DNA of 64,000 bases from UBA1672 sp963977495 (GTDB lineage Bacteria > Pseudomonadota > Alphaproteobacteria > Micavibrionales > Micavibrionaceae). Of the stretch, positions 51,641 through 61,065 are shown one piece after another. Positions within the stretch are counted from its first letter, which is position 1. Every line of letters begins with the position of its first letter. The stretch is taken from positions 248,001-312,000 of the forward strand of contig CAXBOT010000001.1 of assembly GCA_963977495.1 (NCBI GenBank). Direction: 5' to 3'. The notes under the pieces were generated by a model. That model was not told the DNA's origin and made no database searches. It worked only from the letters and a program-made list of their open reading frames with translations. Made by a program: the position numbers and the translations under genes.

Positions 51641-52492
51641 ATGTTTCATCGAGTGAAGTCAGAGGTTCGAGATTCTGAACAAAAAAGTCAGGATCAATCA
51701 GAAAAAACATTCCGCAGGGGGAGCGACACAACAAGTCAGGCTTCACCGCGTGATGAGCGTAAACCGGTTGAAAAGGAAGACAAGCCAGTACGCAAATACG
51801 GTTACAACCAAACAAAAACACAGGAAGAGAAAACAGCTATGAGAACTAAAGAAGAAGATACGGTGCAAGGTAAGTACGCAAGAGAGACGAGCGATCACGA
51901 AACTGAAAGCCCACGTACAAGCTATACGCCATCAGTTGCACGTTCCGGTTATGGATCGTCATCATATGGTGCGCCGACTTACACACCACCTCAGGCACCG
52001 GAAAGCACTCCGGCGTACTCTGCAAGTGACCGCACATTGACAATTGGTCGTGGTATCAATCTGTCAGGTGAAATTGACGCTTGTGACCATTTGCTTGTTG
52101 AAGGTACGGTTGAAGCCGCACTTAAAGGTTCTAAAGTTCTTGATATTGCTGAAAGCGGTACATTCTACGGTACAGTCGAAATCGAAGAAGCAACCATCGC
52201 TGGTCGTTTCGAAGGTGACATCACTGTAAATGGTCGTTTGACATTGAAATCTTCTGGCGTGATTACAGGTTCTATCGCTTACCGCGAATTGGAAGTTGAA
52301 GCAGGCGCAATGCTTGACGGTCGTATGACACCGCTTAAGGGAAACGTTGACCCAAAGGCTGTTGATAAGTACCGCGCGGGCACAGAAGCCTCTGCGATGG
52401 CGAAAACCAAGGATACGGCGCAAAAAAAAGACAGAAGTGACGCCGCCAACACAGAATCAGGCTTGTTTTCAAAAGCACATGCCAGTTACTGA
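51641..52492 (+). CDS. Bactofilin with a long disordered N-terminal region
   Basis: 283-residue bacterial cytoskeletal protein. The bactofilin beta-helix core lies at residues ~125-225: TIGRGINLSGEIDACDHLLV, GTFYGTVEIEEATIAGRFEG and GRLTLKSSGVITGSIAY. It polymerises without nucleotide and can localise envelope enzymes. The first ~120 residues are charged and low complexity (Lys, Glu, Asp, Ser, Tyr), longer than in most bactofilins. GGAAAGG is upstream; a terminator follows. Confidence 0.9.
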   Translation: MFHRVKSEVRDSEQKSQDQSEKTFRRGSDTTSQASPRDERKPVEKEDKPVRKYGYNQTKTQEEKTAMRTKEEDTVQGKYARETSDHETESPRTSYTPSVARSGYGSSSYGAPTYTPPQAPESTPAYSASDRTLTIGRGINLSGEIDACDHLLVEGTVEAALKGSKVLDIAESGTFYGTVEIEEATIAGRFEGDITVNGRLTLKSSGVITGSIAYRELEVEAGAMLDGRMTPLKGNVDPKAVDKYRAGTEASAMAKTKDTAQKKDRSDAANTESGLFSKAHASY

Positions 52493-52573
52493 TCTGAATA
52501 AGGTGTAGGGTCTCTTTAACGCGGGCCCTGCGCGATTTTCGTAAGATTGACCGATTGTTCATGAATATTTTTA

Positions 52574-52605
52574 GCCGAATACCCTATGGGTGTTCGGTTT
52601 TTTGT
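52574..52605 (+). terminator. Intrinsic terminator after the bactofilin gene
   Basis: The 10-bp stem CCGAATACCC / GGGTGTTCGG (one G-T pair) closes TAT and is followed by six T. Confidence 0.88.
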
Positions 52606-52644
52606 ATGATGCTGTTTATGGAAGGAAGCGGGCAGCGTTATAGG

Positions 52645-53283
52645 CTATATTGTTTTGTCCTTGTAACTGCAAAGATCAGCCACAAGACATTGCCCGCATT
52701 CAGGCTTTCGTGCCTTGCAGGTATAGCGCCCCAATAATATGAGCCAGTGATGCGCATGCATGGCAAATTCGGCGGGGACAGCTTTGAGTAATTTTTGCTC
52801 TACGGCGTCGGGGTTCTTTGCGGGGGCTAATCCTGTGCGGTTGGAAACGCGGAAAATATGTGTGTCCACCGCCATCGTCGGTTGGTGGAAGGCAATATTT
52901 AAAACAACATTGGCCGTTTTACGTCCAACACCTGGCAACGCCATGAGGGCTTCGCGCATATCTGGCACGTTGCCATTATGCTCTCGCACTAAAATTTCTG
53001 CCATTGCGATGACATTCTTGGCTTTGTTGTTATATAAGCCGATGGTTTTGATATGATCCTTCAGACGATCAATACCAAGATCGAGCATTTTTTGCGGTGT
53101 GTCGGTATGGCTGAACAAATCTTTTGTGGCTTTATTCACCCCGATATCGGTGGCCTGCGCGGATAATGTGACGGCGACCAACAATGTATATGTGTTGGTA
53201 TATTCCAGATCGCTTTTCGGCTCAGGGTTTTGCGTTTGCAATCGTTTGAAAAATTCGTGGATATCATCTTTTTTCATAGGCAT
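52645..53283 (-). CDS. nth: Endonuclease III
   Basis: Base-excision glycosylase/AP lyase, 213 residues from ATG 53283 (or 211 from ATG 53277). The helix-hairpin-helix LPGVGRKTANVVLN with the catalytic lysine, the aspartate in VDTHIFRVSNR, and the Fe-S cysteines in CKARKPECGQCLVADLC are all present. The ATG at 53283 is preferred over a much longer frame that lacks support. It is divergent from ogt. Nearby dapB and dnaJ match the alphaproteobacterial gene order. Confidence 0.96.
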   Translation of the reverse strand: MPMKKDDIHEFFKRLQTQNPEPKSDLEYTNTYTLLVAVTLSAQATDIGVNKATKDLFSHTDTPQKMLDLGIDRLKDHIKTIGLYNNKAKNVIAMAEILVREHNGNVPDMREALMALPGVGRKTANVVLNIAFHQPTMAVDTHIFRVSNRTGLAPAKNPDAVEQKLLKAVPAEFAMHAHHWLILLGRYTCKARKPECGQCLVADLCSYKDKTI

Positions 53284-53327
53284 AGTAAGACATAGCAAAG
53301 TGATGTCTTTCAGGGAAGACTGTATTG

Positions 53328-53837
53328 ATGGAAAAAATAGTTTACGGATTTTATGATTCCGAGTTCGGGAAAATGTTAATCGCCAAAAGCGATGTCGGCA
53401 TATGCTGGCTGGGTTTTGCGGTTGAGGACAATAAAAGGGGCGATGCCTTGTCCTGTCTGCAAAAATATTGTGCTGATGCAACGCTGATGCGCAGTGATAC
53501 TGTGGGGAAAAGCCTTGGTGATACGATTATCAATGCGTACCGCGCAGATATGATCAGCTCACTGACGCTTGATTTGCGGGGAACGGAATTTCAGGAAAAA
53601 GTCTGGAATGTCTTGTTGCAGATTAAAAAAGGCGAAACGCAATCCTATGGGGATATTGCCAAAACCATCGGAAAGCCGAATGCGCATAGAGCCGTCGGAA
53701 CAGCCGTTGGGCAAAACCCTGTGTCACTAGTTGTGCCATGCCACCGCGTTATCCAGAAAAGCGGTGCAATGGGGAATTATATGTGGGGGCCGGATATCAA
53801 ACGCAAAATCTTAAAAGAAGAGGGCGTTGATTTATAA
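53328..53837 (+). CDS. ogt: Methylated-DNA-protein cysteine methyltransferase
   Basis: 169-residue suicide repair protein that takes methyl groups from O6-methylguanine. The acceptor cysteine is in SLVVPCHRVIQKSG, and the winged-helix block GETQSYGDIAKTIGKPNAHRAV is intact. ATG 53328 has a CAGGGAAG site. It is divergent from nth, giving a DNA repair pair with a shared intergenic region. Confidence 0.95.
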   Translation: MEKIVYGFYDSEFGKMLIAKSDVGICWLGFAVEDNKRGDALSCLQKYCADATLMRSDTVGKSLGDTIINAYRADMISSLTLDLRGTEFQEKVWNVLLQIKKGETQSYGDIAKTIGKPNAHRAVGTAVGQNPVSLVVPCHRVIQKSGAMGNYMWGPDIKRKILKEEGVDL

Positions 53838-53856
53838 TGCGCATTTTTGAGCGTTC

Positions 53857-54630
53857 TTATAAATCAAGCACATCACGCATAGAGTAAAGTCCGGCTTCTT
53901 TTTCTTTCGTCCATGACGCCGCGCGCAGTGCGCCCTTGGCAAATAAGCTACGGTTGGTGGCTTTATGGCTTAACTCCAAACGTTCACCATCACCAAAGAA
54001 AAAGACTGTATGCTCGCCAACAACGTCGCCGCCGCGCGCTACGGAGAAACCGATTTTTCCTTTTTCACGCGCGCCGATTTGACCGTGGCGCGAATATTCT
54101 GCCAGATTTTCGAGATTATTGCCGCGTCCCGCTGCTGCGGCTTTGCCCAAAGCCAGAGCTGTGCCGGACGGCGCATCAACTTTGTATTTGTGATGCGATT
54201 CAAAAATTTCGATATCCCATTCAGATTCAAGACGCGCGGCAGTTTTTTCAACAAGCGCGAGAAGCATATTCACGCCAATGCTCATATTGGCGGCATAGAC
54301 AATCGGAACATGCTCAGACGCATTCTTTAAATCATCTTCATCATCTTCGCCCAGCCCCGTTGTACCAACAACCAACGCTGTTTTATGCAGAACAGCCAGC
54401 TTTGTGTGCTCCTTGATGCCTTCGGGAAGGGTGAAATCAATAATGACGTCGGAGCGTTTGAATAATTCCTCCTTGTCTTCAGTGATAAAGTAATCACCCG
54501 CTACATCCGTTCCACTTCGTGCGCAGCCACCAGCAAGGGTTAGGTCTTGCGCATTCCAGTCACCCGAAAGCAGTTCCTCGATCAATAATTGTCCAACGCG
54601 TCCGTTACAACCCATTATGCCAACATTCAT
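53857..54630 (-). CDS. dapB: 4-hydroxy-tetrahydrodipicolinate reductase
   Basis: 257-residue enzyme of the diaminopimelate/lysine pathway. The Rossmann motif is MNVGIMGCNGRVGQLLI; the signature EIFESHHKYKVDAPSGTAL carries the catalytic His/Lys; the C-terminal ATNRSLFAKGALRAA block is normal. It follows dnaJ on the same strand with a 36-base gap, the usual alphaproteobacterial order. Confidence 0.97.
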   Translation of the reverse strand: MNVGIMGCNGRVGQLLIEELLSGDWNAQDLTLAGGCARSGTDVAGDYFITEDKEELFKRSDVIIDFTLPEGIKEHTKLAVLHKTALVVGTTGLGEDDEDDLKNASEHVPIVYAANMSIGVNMLLALVEKTAARLESEWDIEIFESHHKYKVDAPSGTALALGKAAAAGRGNNLENLAEYSRHGQIGAREKGKIGFSVARGGDVVGEHTVFFFGDGERLELSHKATNRSLFAKGALRAASWTKEKEAGLYSMRDVLDL

Positions 54631-54666
54631 GTTTTCGTACTTTCTTTGTTATTAGGTCGTTTGGAT

Positions 54667-55824
54667 TTATTCGCTGAGATCATCCCAGAATTCACGGATT
54701 TTCTGGAAAAATCCGCTTGATTCCGGTGAGTGTTTATTCGCGGCAGAGCCATTATCCATGGATTTATCAAGGTCGCGTAATAGATCTTGCTGTTTTTTAT
54801 TCAGATTGACCGGCGTTTCTACGAATATCTCGATATACATATCACCGCGCGATTCAGAGCGTATTTTGGCAATACCTTTTCCGCGCAATCTGAATTGTTG
54901 ACCGGTTTGTGTGCCTGCAGGAATTTTCACACTGGCGCGTGTTCCTTCGATTGTGGGCACTTCTATTTCACCACCAAGCGCGGCGCGCGTAACGGTTATT
55001 GGCACGCGGCAATATAGGTTAGAGCCATCACGCTGGAATAATTTGTGCGGTTTCACGTTAATCATGACATATAAGTCACCGCGTGGCCCGCCGCGTACTC
55101 CTGCTTCACCTTCTCCGGTTAATCGGATGCGTCGGCCTGTTTCTACACCTGGCGGGATTTTAACTTTGAGTGTTTTACTTTTCTGTGTGCGTCCGGCGCC
55201 GCCACATGCCTTACAAGGGTTTTTAATCACTGTGCCTTCGCCGTGACAGGTCGGGCAGGCGCGTTCAATTGTAAAGAAGCCCTGTTGTTGCCGAACACGC
55301 CCCGCACCATCACAGGTAACGCAGCTTTGTGACGTTGTTTTGTCTTCTGATCCTGATCCGTTACATTGTTCGCATGTATCATTAACGGGGATTTTTATTT
55401 TAGATTCTTTGCCTTTATGGGCTTCTTCCAAGGACATTTCTAATGTGTATTGTAGGTCTGAGCCGCGCATCGGGCCGGGGGAGCGCCCACCGCGTCCGCC
55501 GCCGCCCATGAAATCACCAAACATATCTTCGAAGATGTCAGAAAATGCACCACCGCCGCCGCCGCCAAAACCGCCTGCAGGGCCACCGCCCATGCTGCCG
55601 TCAAAGGCGCTACTGCCGTATCGGTCATAGGCCGCGCGTTTTTGCTCGTCCTTCAAAATATCATAGGCTTCGCTTATGGTTTTGAATTTTTCTTCGGCTT
55701 CCGAGTTGCCTTTGTTTTGGTCTGGGTGAAATTTCATGGCAAGTTTGCGGTATGATTTTTTTATTTCATCCGCACTGGCATCTTGCTTTACTTCCAGAAT
55801 TTCATAGTAATCTTTTCCTGCCAT
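54667..55824 (-). CDS. dnaJ: Chaperone protein DnaJ
   Basis: 385-residue type I J protein that stimulates DnaK. The J domain has HPDQNKGN (HPD motif); a glycine-rich region (GGGPAGGFGGGGGGAFSDIF) follows; the zinc-finger repeats CEQCNGSG, CVTCDGAG, CPTCHGEG and CKACGGAG are complete. The C-terminal client-binding domains are normal. It is downstream of a small J protein and dnaK. Confidence 0.98.
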   Translation of the reverse strand: MAGKDYYEILEVKQDASADEIKKSYRKLAMKFHPDQNKGNSEAEEKFKTISEAYDILKDEQKRAAYDRYGSSAFDGSMGGGPAGGFGGGGGGAFSDIFEDMFGDFMGGGGRGGRSPGPMRGSDLQYTLEMSLEEAHKGKESKIKIPVNDTCEQCNGSGSEDKTTSQSCVTCDGAGRVRQQQGFFTIERACPTCHGEGTVIKNPCKACGGAGRTQKSKTLKVKIPPGVETGRRIRLTGEGEAGVRGGPRGDLYVMINVKPHKLFQRDGSNLYCRVPITVTRAALGGEIEVPTIEGTRASVKIPAGTQTGQQFRLRGKGIAKIRSESRGDMYIEIFVETPVNLNKKQQDLLRDLDKSMDNGSAANKHSPESSGFFQKIREFWDDLSE

Positions 55825-55836
55825 GTCCTGCTCTCT

Positions 55837-56217
55837 TTATGATCTGTTCGAGGATGGCTGCTGAGAATGAGGGGCTGGCTTCACTGGTGTGAATAAACCA
55901 AATAATTGATCCCAAAGTCGATTTTTATTTCTCGGCTTTTGATTGTCGTTCTCTGCCTTAATATGCGTTTTATGCGCATTTTTAAGACGCAATATCCTGT
56001 TGTAATGTTGTCTTTTTGATTCGGTTTGAAGGTTGCTATACGCTTCACCGATCATCTTAAATCGTGTTGACGCGATGTTGTGCTTGTTTCTGTTCTTATC
56101 GGGGTGGTAAATCCGCGCCAAGGTCAGATATGCATCGCGTACCTCCTGATCATTCGTGTCGGGAAGTATTTTTAAAATATCATAATAGGTTTTGTTGTTA
56201 TGATGTTGTTTCGTCAT
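55837..56217 (-). CDS. Small J-domain protein
   Basis: 126-residue protein with only an N-terminal J domain (YYDILKILPDTNDQEVRDAY; YHPDKNRNKH with the HPD motif) and a basic tail rich in Asn, Lys, Pro and Ser. Glycine-rich and zinc regions are absent. It sits between dnaK and dnaJ, which is unusual, and could direct DnaK to a special client or place. Confidence 0.85.
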   Translation of the reverse strand: MTKQHHNNKTYYDILKILPDTNDQEVRDAYLTLARIYHPDKNRNKHNIASTRFKMIGEAYSNLQTESKRQHYNRILRLKNAHKTHIKAENDNQKPRNKNRLWDQLFGLFTPVKPAPHSQQPSSNRS

Positions 56218-56241
56218 CAGCTACCATTATGTGTGTGAATA

Positions 56242-56274
56242 GGAAGATACCGCGGTTTTTTATCGGTATCTTCC
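56242..56274 (-). promoter_or_regulatory. Perfect 11-bp hairpin between dnaK and the small J gene
   Basis: On the minus strand GGAAGATACCG pairs exactly with CGGTATCTTCC around ATAAAAAACCG. It lies 25 bases before the small J gene start and after the dnaK stop. Without a following T run it is not a standard terminator; it could be an mRNA processing or attenuation site. Confidence 0.6.
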
Positions 56275-56289
56275 GAATATTATTCAGGT

Positions 56290-58248
56290 TTATGCCGATT
56301 TTTTATCGTCATCTGCGTCTTCTTCTTCGACCTCAAGATCTGTAAAATCAGCATCAATGGCGTCGTCGTCGTCATGATCAGATGATTCCTCAGCAGAGTC
56401 CGCGTCAGCCGCTTCATTATCAGCTTCCGCAGCAGAATCTTCCTGTGCTTTGCGATAAGCAATTTCGCCGAGTTTCATACTCGCCTGAGATAGAGCCTCG
56501 ACTTTTGATTTGATGTCATCGCCATCGTCACCTTCAAGCGCTGTCTTTAAATCAGACATAGCGGTTTCGATGGTTGATTTTTCATCTTCCGGTACATCAT
56601 CACCAAGTTCATCAAGGGATGTTTCAACAGAATGCATGACAGATTCGGCTTGGTTACGCGCCTCGACTGTTTCACGCTTCTTCTTATCGTTGTCAGCGTT
56701 GGACTCTGCGTCTTTGACCATTTGATCAATATCGTCATCAGATAACCCGCCAGAGGCCTGAATACGGATTTGCTGTTCCTTATTCGTGGCCTTGTCTTTG
56801 GCAGACACATTCACAATACCGTTCGCATCGATATCAAAGGTCACTTCGACCTGTGGAATACCGCGCGGGGCAGGGGGAATGCCGACAAGATCAAATTGAC
56901 CGAGCATTTTGTTATCCGCAGCCATTTCGCGTTCCCCTTGGAATACGCGGATGGTTACAGCGTTTTGATTGTCTTCCGCTGTTGAGAAAACCTGTGACTT
57001 CTTCGTTGGAATTGTTGTATTGCGTTCAATTAAACGTGTGAACACGCCGCCCAATGTTTCAATACCAAGAGAAAGCGGTGTGACATCAAGCAACAGAACG
57101 TCTTTCACGTCCCCTTGCAAAACGCCCCCTTGAATAGCCGCGCCATCGGCAACGACTTCATCAGGGTTAACGCCTTTATGAGGTTCTTTTCCAAAGAATT
57201 CTTTGACGGTTTCGATGATTTTGGGCATGCGTGTCATACCACCAACCAAAACGATATCGTCCAGTTCGGAGGCTTTCAGACCAGCATCTTTCAATGCGGC
57301 TTTAAGTGGCTCGATTGTACGTTTAACCAAATCCGAAACGATGCTTTCCAGTTTTGAACGGCTCAATGAAATCTGAAGGTGTTGCGGGCCTGATGCATCA
57401 GCGGTGATGAACGGCAGGTTTACCTCAGTTTGTGTCGTGCTGGAGAGTTCAATTTTGGCTTTCTCAGCGGCTTCTTTCAAACGTTGAAGAGCAACACTGT
57501 CGCTACGCAGGTCAATGCCTTGTTCTTTTTTAAACTCGTCAGCAAGGTAATCAATAATACGTGCATCAAAGTCTTCACCACCAAGGAATGTGTCACCATT
57601 TGTGGCTTTCACTTCGAATACGCCATCGCCAACCTCAAGGATGGACACATCAAATGTACCACCACCAAGGTCATAAACAACGATTGTACCTGTCGCGCTT
57701 TTATCAAGGCCATAGGCCAAAGCGGCGGCTGTTGGCTCGTTAATGATACGCTCAACTTCAAGTCCGGCAATTTTACCGGCATCTTTTGTGGCTTGGCGTT
57801 GTGAATCGTTGAAATAGGCAGGAACAGTGATCACGGCCTTGGTCACTTTTTCACCAAGGAAGGCCTCCGCTGTTTCTTTCATTTTTTGCAATAACATTGC
57901 AGAAATTTGTGACGGAGCGTATTTCTCGCCGTCTACTTCGACCCATGCATCGCCGTTATCGCCCTTGATAATATTAAATGGGGCGTTGGCTTTCATCTCT
58001 TGAACTTGCTTATCTTCATAAGGGCGTCCAATCAGGCGTTTAATCGCATAAAGGGTGTTTGTTGGGTTTGTGACGGCTTGTCTTTTTGCCGGTTGCCCGA
58101 CGAGACGCTCTCCGTCTTTTGTAAAAGCAATCATTGATGGGGTTGTGCGCGAACCTTCTGCGTTTTCAATAACGCGGGGTTCCTTTCCATCCATAACAGC
58201 TACACATGAGTTGGTCGTACCAAGATCGATTCCAATGACTTTGCTCAT
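56290..58248 (-). CDS. dnaK: Chaperone protein DnaK (Hsp70)
   Basis: 652-residue Hsp70. The N-terminal MSKVIGIDLGTTNSCVAVMD, phosphate-binding GGGTFDVSILEV, and the linker/substrate region DVTPLSLGIETLGGV are intact. The acidic C-terminal tail (DAIDADFTDLEVEEEDADDD) is a little longer than in E. coli. No CIRCE repeat was seen upstream. It is preceded by grpE and followed by a J-domain gene. Confidence 0.98.
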   Translation of the reverse strand: MSKVIGIDLGTTNSCVAVMDGKEPRVIENAEGSRTTPSMIAFTKDGERLVGQPAKRQAVTNPTNTLYAIKRLIGRPYEDKQVQEMKANAPFNIIKGDNGDAWVEVDGEKYAPSQISAMLLQKMKETAEAFLGEKVTKAVITVPAYFNDSQRQATKDAGKIAGLEVERIINEPTAAALAYGLDKSATGTIVVYDLGGGTFDVSILEVGDGVFEVKATNGDTFLGGEDFDARIIDYLADEFKKEQGIDLRSDSVALQRLKEAAEKAKIELSSTTQTEVNLPFITADASGPQHLQISLSRSKLESIVSDLVKRTIEPLKAALKDAGLKASELDDIVLVGGMTRMPKIIETVKEFFGKEPHKGVNPDEVVADGAAIQGGVLQGDVKDVLLLDVTPLSLGIETLGGVFTRLIERNTTIPTKKSQVFSTAEDNQNAVTIRVFQGEREMAADNKMLGQFDLVGIPPAPRGIPQVEVTFDIDANGIVNVSAKDKATNKEQQIRIQASGGLSDDDIDQMVKDAESNADNDKKKRETVEARNQAESVMHSVETSLDELGDDVPEDEKSTIETAMSDLKTALEGDDGDDIKSKVEALSQASMKLGEIAYRKAQEDSAAEADNEAADADSAEESSDHDDDDAIDADFTDLEVEEEDADDDKKSA

Positions 58249-58432
58249 TTTCTTCCTTCTTTTGTTGCGGCGAATTTTCTAGTGGCCCACCTAGGCAGCA
58301 CCACATTAATTCCCAAAGGTTATACTGGGCTAGGACTATAACAAGTGATTATTATAAAATCCAGCACAAGGACACGCAGAATAGTAAAAAAATATGTTCT
58401 TTTTATGAATATACGCAGATGTGTGTGCAGAT

Positions 58433-59158
58433 CTATACCTGCGTATCGATAGCGTGCCCGCTTTCCGGTGGTGGTTGCGGGGGTGCTGCGCCCTTTGCAA
58501 TGCCGACGCGCGCAGGTCTTAAAATGCGTTCATGAATCATGTACCCCGGCTCAATCACCTGAATAATCGTACCGGCCTCTTTGTCGGGCATGGGGGCTTC
58601 GAACATGACCTCATGGAAGTTAGGATCAAACTTTTCATCCAGAGGTTCTATTTTGACAATGCCGTTCTTTTCAAAACTGCGGAGTAATTCACGCTCTGTC
58701 GCTTCAACGCCATCGCTGAGGTTTTTAACTTGCGGTGAGGTTTCTAGGATATCTGCGGAAACCGCGTCCAGTGCGCGTCTAAGGTTGTCGGCAACGCTCA
58801 GTAGGTCACGGGAAAAGGATGATACTGCGAATTTAGAAGCATCTTCGCGTTCCTTCATGGCGCGTTTGCGCGTATTTTCCGCTTCGGCCAAGGCGCGAAT
58901 CATTTGATCTTTAACGCGCTCAAGCTGATCTTCGAGTAATTGAATACGAACCTGTTCTTCTGTGGGTTCTATCTTTTCTGATTTTTTTTGTGCGTGCACG
59001 GCTTCATCTTCGATTTCATCTGAGAAGGGGACATACTCCAGTGTGTTGTCAACTGGTGTGTTGTCGTCGGGGAAAGATTCGTTACGTTCCGGCGCAGGTG
59101 ATTCGCTACCGAAATTTTCTACGTTATCTTTGTTACTATTATTCTCTTCTATAGACAT
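58433..59158 (-). CDS. grpE: Nucleotide exchange factor GrpE
   Basis: 241-residue cofactor that removes ADP from DnaK. The N-terminal ~80 residues are acidic and disordered; the helix QVRIQLLEDQLERVKDQMIR and the beta-domain signature FDPNFHEVMFEAPMPD with GYMIHERILRPARVGI are typical. ATG 59158 is chosen; an upstream in-frame ATG at 59212 lacks support. It precedes dnaK; no hrcA is next to it. Confidence 0.96.
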   Translation of the reverse strand: MSIEENNSNKDNVENFGSESPAPERNESFPDDNTPVDNTLEYVPFSDEIEDEAVHAQKKSEKIEPTEEQVRIQLLEDQLERVKDQMIRALAEAENTRKRAMKEREDASKFAVSSFSRDLLSVADNLRRALDAVSADILETSPQVKNLSDGVEATERELLRSFEKNGIVKIEPLDEKFDPNFHEVMFEAPMPDKEAGTIIQVIEPGYMIHERILRPARVGIAKGAAPPQPPPESGHAIDTQV

Positions 59159-59295
59159 CCTATCTCCATAATGTGCAGTTAAACGACACGCTTGTCTGCG
59201 CGTTTTGTACACATCCCATATCTTGATATGTTTACATGAGTGATTTTATATTACGATTGAACCTGATTTCAAAACCTATTTTTTGAAATGTCGTA

Positions 59296-60216
59296 TCAAT
59301 CAGAAGGGCCTGTCATGTTCAGTGATTGTAATCTTGCATGAAGTTCCAGCGTGTATGGTTCTTCTTGTGGGCCATTTGGACCGTAATATGTTTTGGTCGC
59401 TGTGATTGTACCGGCAACAAGATCATTCTGTTCCTCGTTGAGTTTATTGGCATAAACGCCCCTTGGATCATTGAAGTACATATAATTATGCGCCGTTACG
59501 GGGAGTTTGTACCCATCCAGAACATTTTCCATTGGTACCAAGCCACGCGCTGCGGCAAAGGTTTTAATTTGTTCTTTTACATCAATACCGGCACTGGCAT
59601 TAGGCGCACTTAAGATAACAGTGTTCTTAGGGAAGAACCATAATGTCTGCCAGCTCTCACCATGTGGGGATTTCCCTTTGAAAATGAAGCGCTCCTTATT
59701 GATGTCAATATCGAAGTCACCAAAGTCACCTGTTTTTACATTTTTAATGCCGATGGCTTTGATTTTCTTACGGATCATGGCATCACGGCTAAGCTTTAGG
59801 TCAACATAAGATTCATTGTGCTGAATGTCGCAATCGTAATTGGTGTAGCGGGGATCTTCATCGCTCTCTACCAATGTCGGTTGTGAAATAAGAACTTTCA
59901 GCGTGCCGTTAACAATATCCGTTGAAATGCCATTTTTGAATTCATAACGTTTTTGGTCTTTTTCAGATGTCAGGTCTTTCATGTGACCACAGCCTGCGGC
60001 AACACCGTGGTAGAATAAGCGAATCGTGAATATGGATTCAGATTGACGTGGGTTGTTGAAAAACGACATTTCGTACCAATTCTCAGGGAAGAGGCTTATT
60101 CTGTATTTGTCGGCCTCATCGTCCTTTTTATTATCTTTCGCATGTGCAGGACCATGTAGAAGAAAAGGTGCTGTGAAAACCAAGAAGAGAAGTGAGAAAA
60201 GTAATTTTTGTACCAT
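59296..60216 (-). CDS. Hypothetical secreted protein
   Basis: 306-residue protein with a clear signal peptide (LLFSLLFLVFTAPFLLHGPAHA). The mature part is a beta-rich, lysine- and aspartate-rich protein with two cysteines (AAGCGHMK; NYDCDIQ). No family is recognised. It lies between grpE and the divergent rph, the place where hrcA often stands in alphaproteobacteria. Confidence 0.65.
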   Translation of the reverse strand: MVQKLLFSLLFLVFTAPFLLHGPAHAKDNKKDDEADKYRISLFPENWYEMSFFNNPRQSESIFTIRLFYHGVAAGCGHMKDLTSEKDQKRYEFKNGISTDIVNGTLKVLISQPTLVESDEDPRYTNYDCDIQHNESYVDLKLSRDAMIRKKIKAIGIKNVKTGDFGDFDIDINKERFIFKGKSPHGESWQTLWFFPKNTVILSAPNASAGIDVKEQIKTFAAARGLVPMENVLDGYKLPVTAHNYMYFNDPRGVYANKLNEEQNDLVAGTITATKTYYGPNGPQEEPYTLELHARLQSLNMTGPSD

Positions 60217-60342
60217 AGTGATAAACCCAAATAATCTAATTTAACCATAACTTTAACGCGGAATGCGCCATTAGGCAAAACTTATCTTGATTTATTGCGC
60301 ATTTACCGCCAAAAAACATGGGAAAGAAAAAAGGAAAATATT

Positions 60343-61062
60343 ATGACACGCCCATCCGGCCGTAATGCCGAAGACCTAAGAACGATAGAAATTATTCCAA
60401 ATTATGTGAAGCATGCCGAAGGCTCATGCCTTATTAAGTGCGGCGATACACATGTACTTTGTACTGCCAGCGTAGAGGAAAAAGTCCCGGGCTGGATGAA
60501 AAATAGTGGTAAAGGATGGGTGACGGCGGAATATGGCATGTTGCCACGTTCGACCCATACGCGGATGGATCGTGAAGCAGCCCGCGGCAAGCAATCAGGA
60601 CGTACACAGGAAATTCAGCGTTTAATCGGGCGTGCTTTGCGCGCAGTGGTTGATATGCAGAAATTGGGCGAGCGTCAGGTGCGCGTTGATTGTGATGTTA
60701 TTCAGGCCGATGGCGGTACGCGTACAGCGTCTATTACAGGCGGATATGTTGCGCTTGCATTGGCATTTCAGCATCTTGAAAATATCGGCGTGTTGGATGA
60801 AAGCCCGTTTACGGACAGTGTCTCGGCCATTTCATGCGGTATTTATAAGGGCGAGGCTGTACTTGATCTGGATTATGACGAAGATTCTGACGCCGATACG
60901 GATGCTAATTTTGTGATTACGGGCAAGGGCGGTATCTGTGAAATTCAAGGTACGGCGGAAAAAGAACCGTTTAGCGAAGCAGAATTCCTGAAATTACTGG
61001 CCTTGGCACAAAAGGGCTGCGGCGAGTTGACCGACAAACAAAACGCAATATTGGAAGCATAA
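60343..61062 (+). CDS. rph: Ribonuclease PH
   Basis: 240-residue phosphorolytic exoribonuclease that trims tRNA 3' ends. Start MTRPSGRNAEDLR, the phosphate-binding WVTAEYGMLPRSTHTR, and RQVRVDCDVIQADGGTRTAS are typical. It leads the rph-rdgB-hemW run, three bases before rdgB. The first frame opens 48 bases earlier without a good start. Confidence 0.97.
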   Translation: MTRPSGRNAEDLRTIEIIPNYVKHAEGSCLIKCGDTHVLCTASVEEKVPGWMKNSGKGWVTAEYGMLPRSTHTRMDREAARGKQSGRTQEIQRLIGRALRAVVDMQKLGERQVRVDCDVIQADGGTRTASITGGYVALALAFQHLENIGVLDESPFTDSVSAISCGIYKGEAVLDLDYDEDSDADTDANFVITGKGGICEIQGTAEKEPFSEAEFLKLLALAQKGCGELTDKQNAILEA

Positions 61063-61065
61063 ATC

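Noticed and set aside
58249..58432. Possible sigma-32 promoter before dnaK (CTTG ... CCCAGTAT)
   Set aside because: The spacer is too short for the consensus; also possible by chance.
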